Shown here: in pieces, positions 62,521-64,000 of the stretch
How positions within the stretch are numbered: position 1 is the first letter of the stretch
Layout: every line of letters begins with the position of its first letter
Source: Lingula anatina
Taxonomy: Eukaryota; Brachiopoda; Lingulata; Lingulida; Lingulidae
Reading direction: 5' to 3'
DNA: 64,000 bases
NCBI RefSeq assembly: GCF_001039355.2
Contig: NW_019775395.1
Span: 11,411-75,410 of the forward strand
The notes under the pieces: generated by a model
What the model was told of the DNA's origin: nothing
Database searches by the model: none
What the model saw: only the letters and a program-made list of their open reading frames with translations
Position numbers and translations under genes: made by a program

Positions 62521-64000
62521 GTCTTATTATTTAATCGTCGAAAATTTAACTTTATTTTCAATGATGTTATCTCAACAGGATCGGCGGCAGATGTCATACT
62601 GAGGACTTCGGAAGCTCATTTGTAGAACTTGGTGCCAACTGGATCCATGGGACCACTTCAGAGAACTCCATCATGGTACTGGCAGAAGAGAATGATTTGG
62701 CAAACAAACAAGAGCTGATGAACTGGTGAATACTTATGTCTTTTTGATATTAGCATGGCAGATAAATGTTGATGTCAAGATATTTGTAAGGGACTTGTGG
62801 ATGTTCCCCTTCACCAAACCTTCTTGACGTTCTGTAAAGGTGTTCATCATGCGTTCGGTCGTGGTAACTAAAATAAACCCCTATTCGTATATTCACAAAA
62901 GCATCTAATGTAGATAGGACAGATGATTGGTTGAAGTCATCACCATTGCACTGTTGTACGTTTTGAGCTCCATATATTTTAAAGTTGCATTTTGTTGGTC
63001 ACTTCACTAAACCTGACATTCTTGCAGGTCCAAAGGACGTTTTTACAGGAGTGATGGTCGCAAAATTGATGAGAATCTTGGTGCCAAGGTCTGGGAGTTC
63101 TGTATGGAGATAGATGCAGAGGCCCAAAGAATGCACTGCTGTCCTAGTAAACAAGACAAAGCCATTTATACCGTGGAAGATTTTTATGTTGACAGATTAC
63201 CAGAATTCCTCGAAAAATTCCCCATGTCTGAGCGAGAAGATGTTACGGTCATTTTTTATTGGTTTTTTAATTACCAAAGGCTAAATTTCGGTTGGGATAT
63301 TGCCAATGTACCCTTCGAATCATACATAAAGCACAAAGAAATAGACGGAGGGGATGCTTTTATGCCAAAGGGTGCAAGGTCCTTGATAAGTGCCATCGCA
63401 TCTCGCTTTCGAAGTAAAGAGCGGATAAAAGTCGGCGCGGAAGTGGTCACTGTCAACTGGGAAGACGGTGGAGTTAAAATCAGGTGCTCTAGTGGTGACA
63501 CCTATCGGGCAAAATGTGCTGTCGTTACGGTGTCGCTAGGATACTTGAAAGAACACCACCAGAACTTTTTTGATCCACCTCTTTCGCACGAAAAATACCT
63601 TGCAATAGATAGAATAGAGTTTGGTGTTGTTGATAAAATATTCCTCGAGTACGATCCGCCGTTTTGGTCAGACGGCACTGCGTTAGAGAGCGTAAGGCTT
63701 GCCTGGGACAACAAAGAGTTTGTCATCACAGACCCTAAATCACAGTGGTTCAAGAGAATATTTTCCATTGATGTTGTACGGTTCAACCCCAACTGTCTGT
63801 ATGCTTGGATCCCATGCCACGAGGGCCTCCAGGCGGAGACTGTTCCAGATGAAGAGATCTCTGAAACCTTCACCATGGTGATGCGTCAGTTCCTCGGTGA
63901 TCCTACCATCCCTTACCCGTGCAAAGTCATCCGGTCCACCTGGGGCACCAACAAGTACACCTTGGGGTCATATTCATGCATGGGATTGCGGTCAAATGCC
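60141..64000 (+). CDS. PAOX/SMOX-like: Polyamine oxidase-like flavoprotein, tandem copy 3 (3' end outside window)
   Basis: Exons 60141-60274, 62579-62725 and 63028 to beyond 64000, in phase and open throughout. Exons 1-2 closely match copies 1 and 2 (VIIGAGIAGLTVAETL; GGRCHTEDFGSSFVELGANW), but exon 3 is much more diverged, for example GGDAFMPKGARSLISAI and GVVDKIFLEYDPPFW, while keeping the active-site lysine. The change of CR to CH in exon 2 alters an arginine in the FAD signature region. Intron 1 is 2.3 kb, against 0.8 and 0.5 kb in the other copies, because of two mobile elements and CT microsatellites. The C-terminal FAD motif lies beyond the window. The contrast between near-identical 5' exons and a divergent 3' exon suggests conversion of the 5' part. 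Confidence 0.88.
60420..61344. mobile_element. 925-bp element with ACGTTGA-type subterminal repeats
   Basis: Ends are CCCAGCGGGCA and, on the other strand, CCCAGCAGGCA. Just inside each end are many short copies of CAACGTTGA-like motifs in both orientations, denser at the right. AT lies on both outer sides. No transposase is seen. Clustered subterminal motifs are normally transposase-binding sites, so this is probably a non-autonomous DNA transposon. Confidence 0.75.
61465..61637. mobile_element. MITE related to family C
   Basis: Inverted ends contain TAGTCCGAGGGCCAAATATG at left and, on the other strand, TAGTCCGAGGGTCAAATATG. The interior AAAGCTTGCCG and ATTCAAGTGG motifs are shared with family C copies in the vWA array. 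Confidence 0.78.
62360..62516. repeat. CT microsatellites with poly-C
   Basis: (CT)n at 62360-62399 and 62486-62516, with a C run between, about 60 bp before exon 2 of oxidase copy 3. Confidence 0.92.

Noticed and set aside
62303-62597. SLSLSL and RERERE frames on both strands
   Set aside because: Translation of CT microsatellites.

Overview
The window is nuclear DNA from an animal. Genes are split by GT-AG introns, intergenic DNA is AT-rich with many microsatellites, and the proteins belong to metazoan families: membrane dipeptidase, secreted von Willebrand A (vWA) proteins, a CUB/LDL-receptor-A membrane protein and flavin polyamine oxidases. Dense DNA transposons, MITEs and tandem paralogues fit a marine invertebrate, perhaps a mollusc or other lophotrochozoan. 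That placement is a guess; no single feature fixes the taxon.

Layout. (1) 139-1528, plus strand: the last three coding exons of a dipeptidase gene that begins left of the window. (2) 4.2-36.9 kb, minus strand: a tandem array of four paralogous five-exon genes, each encoding an intact secreted single-vWA protein of 257-261 aa with a complete MIDAS. The repeat units carry two Tc1-type transposon families, several MITE insertions with identifiable empty sites in sister units, and a LINE fragment. One N gap (16055-16162) and about 3 kb of unassigned DNA lie in the large intron of copy 2. (3) 37.6-45 kb, plus strand: two adjacent copies of a CUB-LDLa-transmembrane gene. The second lacks its first visible exon and sits just right of a single ambiguous base (41275). 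(4) 45-48.7 kb: a 258-bp palindromic MITE and a 1.3 kb near-identical duplication joined at another single ambiguous base (46727). Both joins look like assembly seams, possibly concatenated haplotypes. (5) 48.7-64 kb, plus strand: three tandem three-exon polyamine-oxidase-like genes. The first two are complete and very similar; the third is more diverged and runs off the right end.

The three clusters have no evident common pathway. The strongest theme is local tandem gene amplification overlaid by transposable elements. Because several insertions are present in some units and cleanly absent in others, the window records the relative timing of duplication and transposition. I found no CRISPR array, rRNA or convincing tRNA, and no clearly new biological system. 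The most unusual items are the palindromic and GATC-rich MITE families, the nested transposons, the cysteine rearrangement in vWA copy 3, and the unassigned block at 16163-19213.
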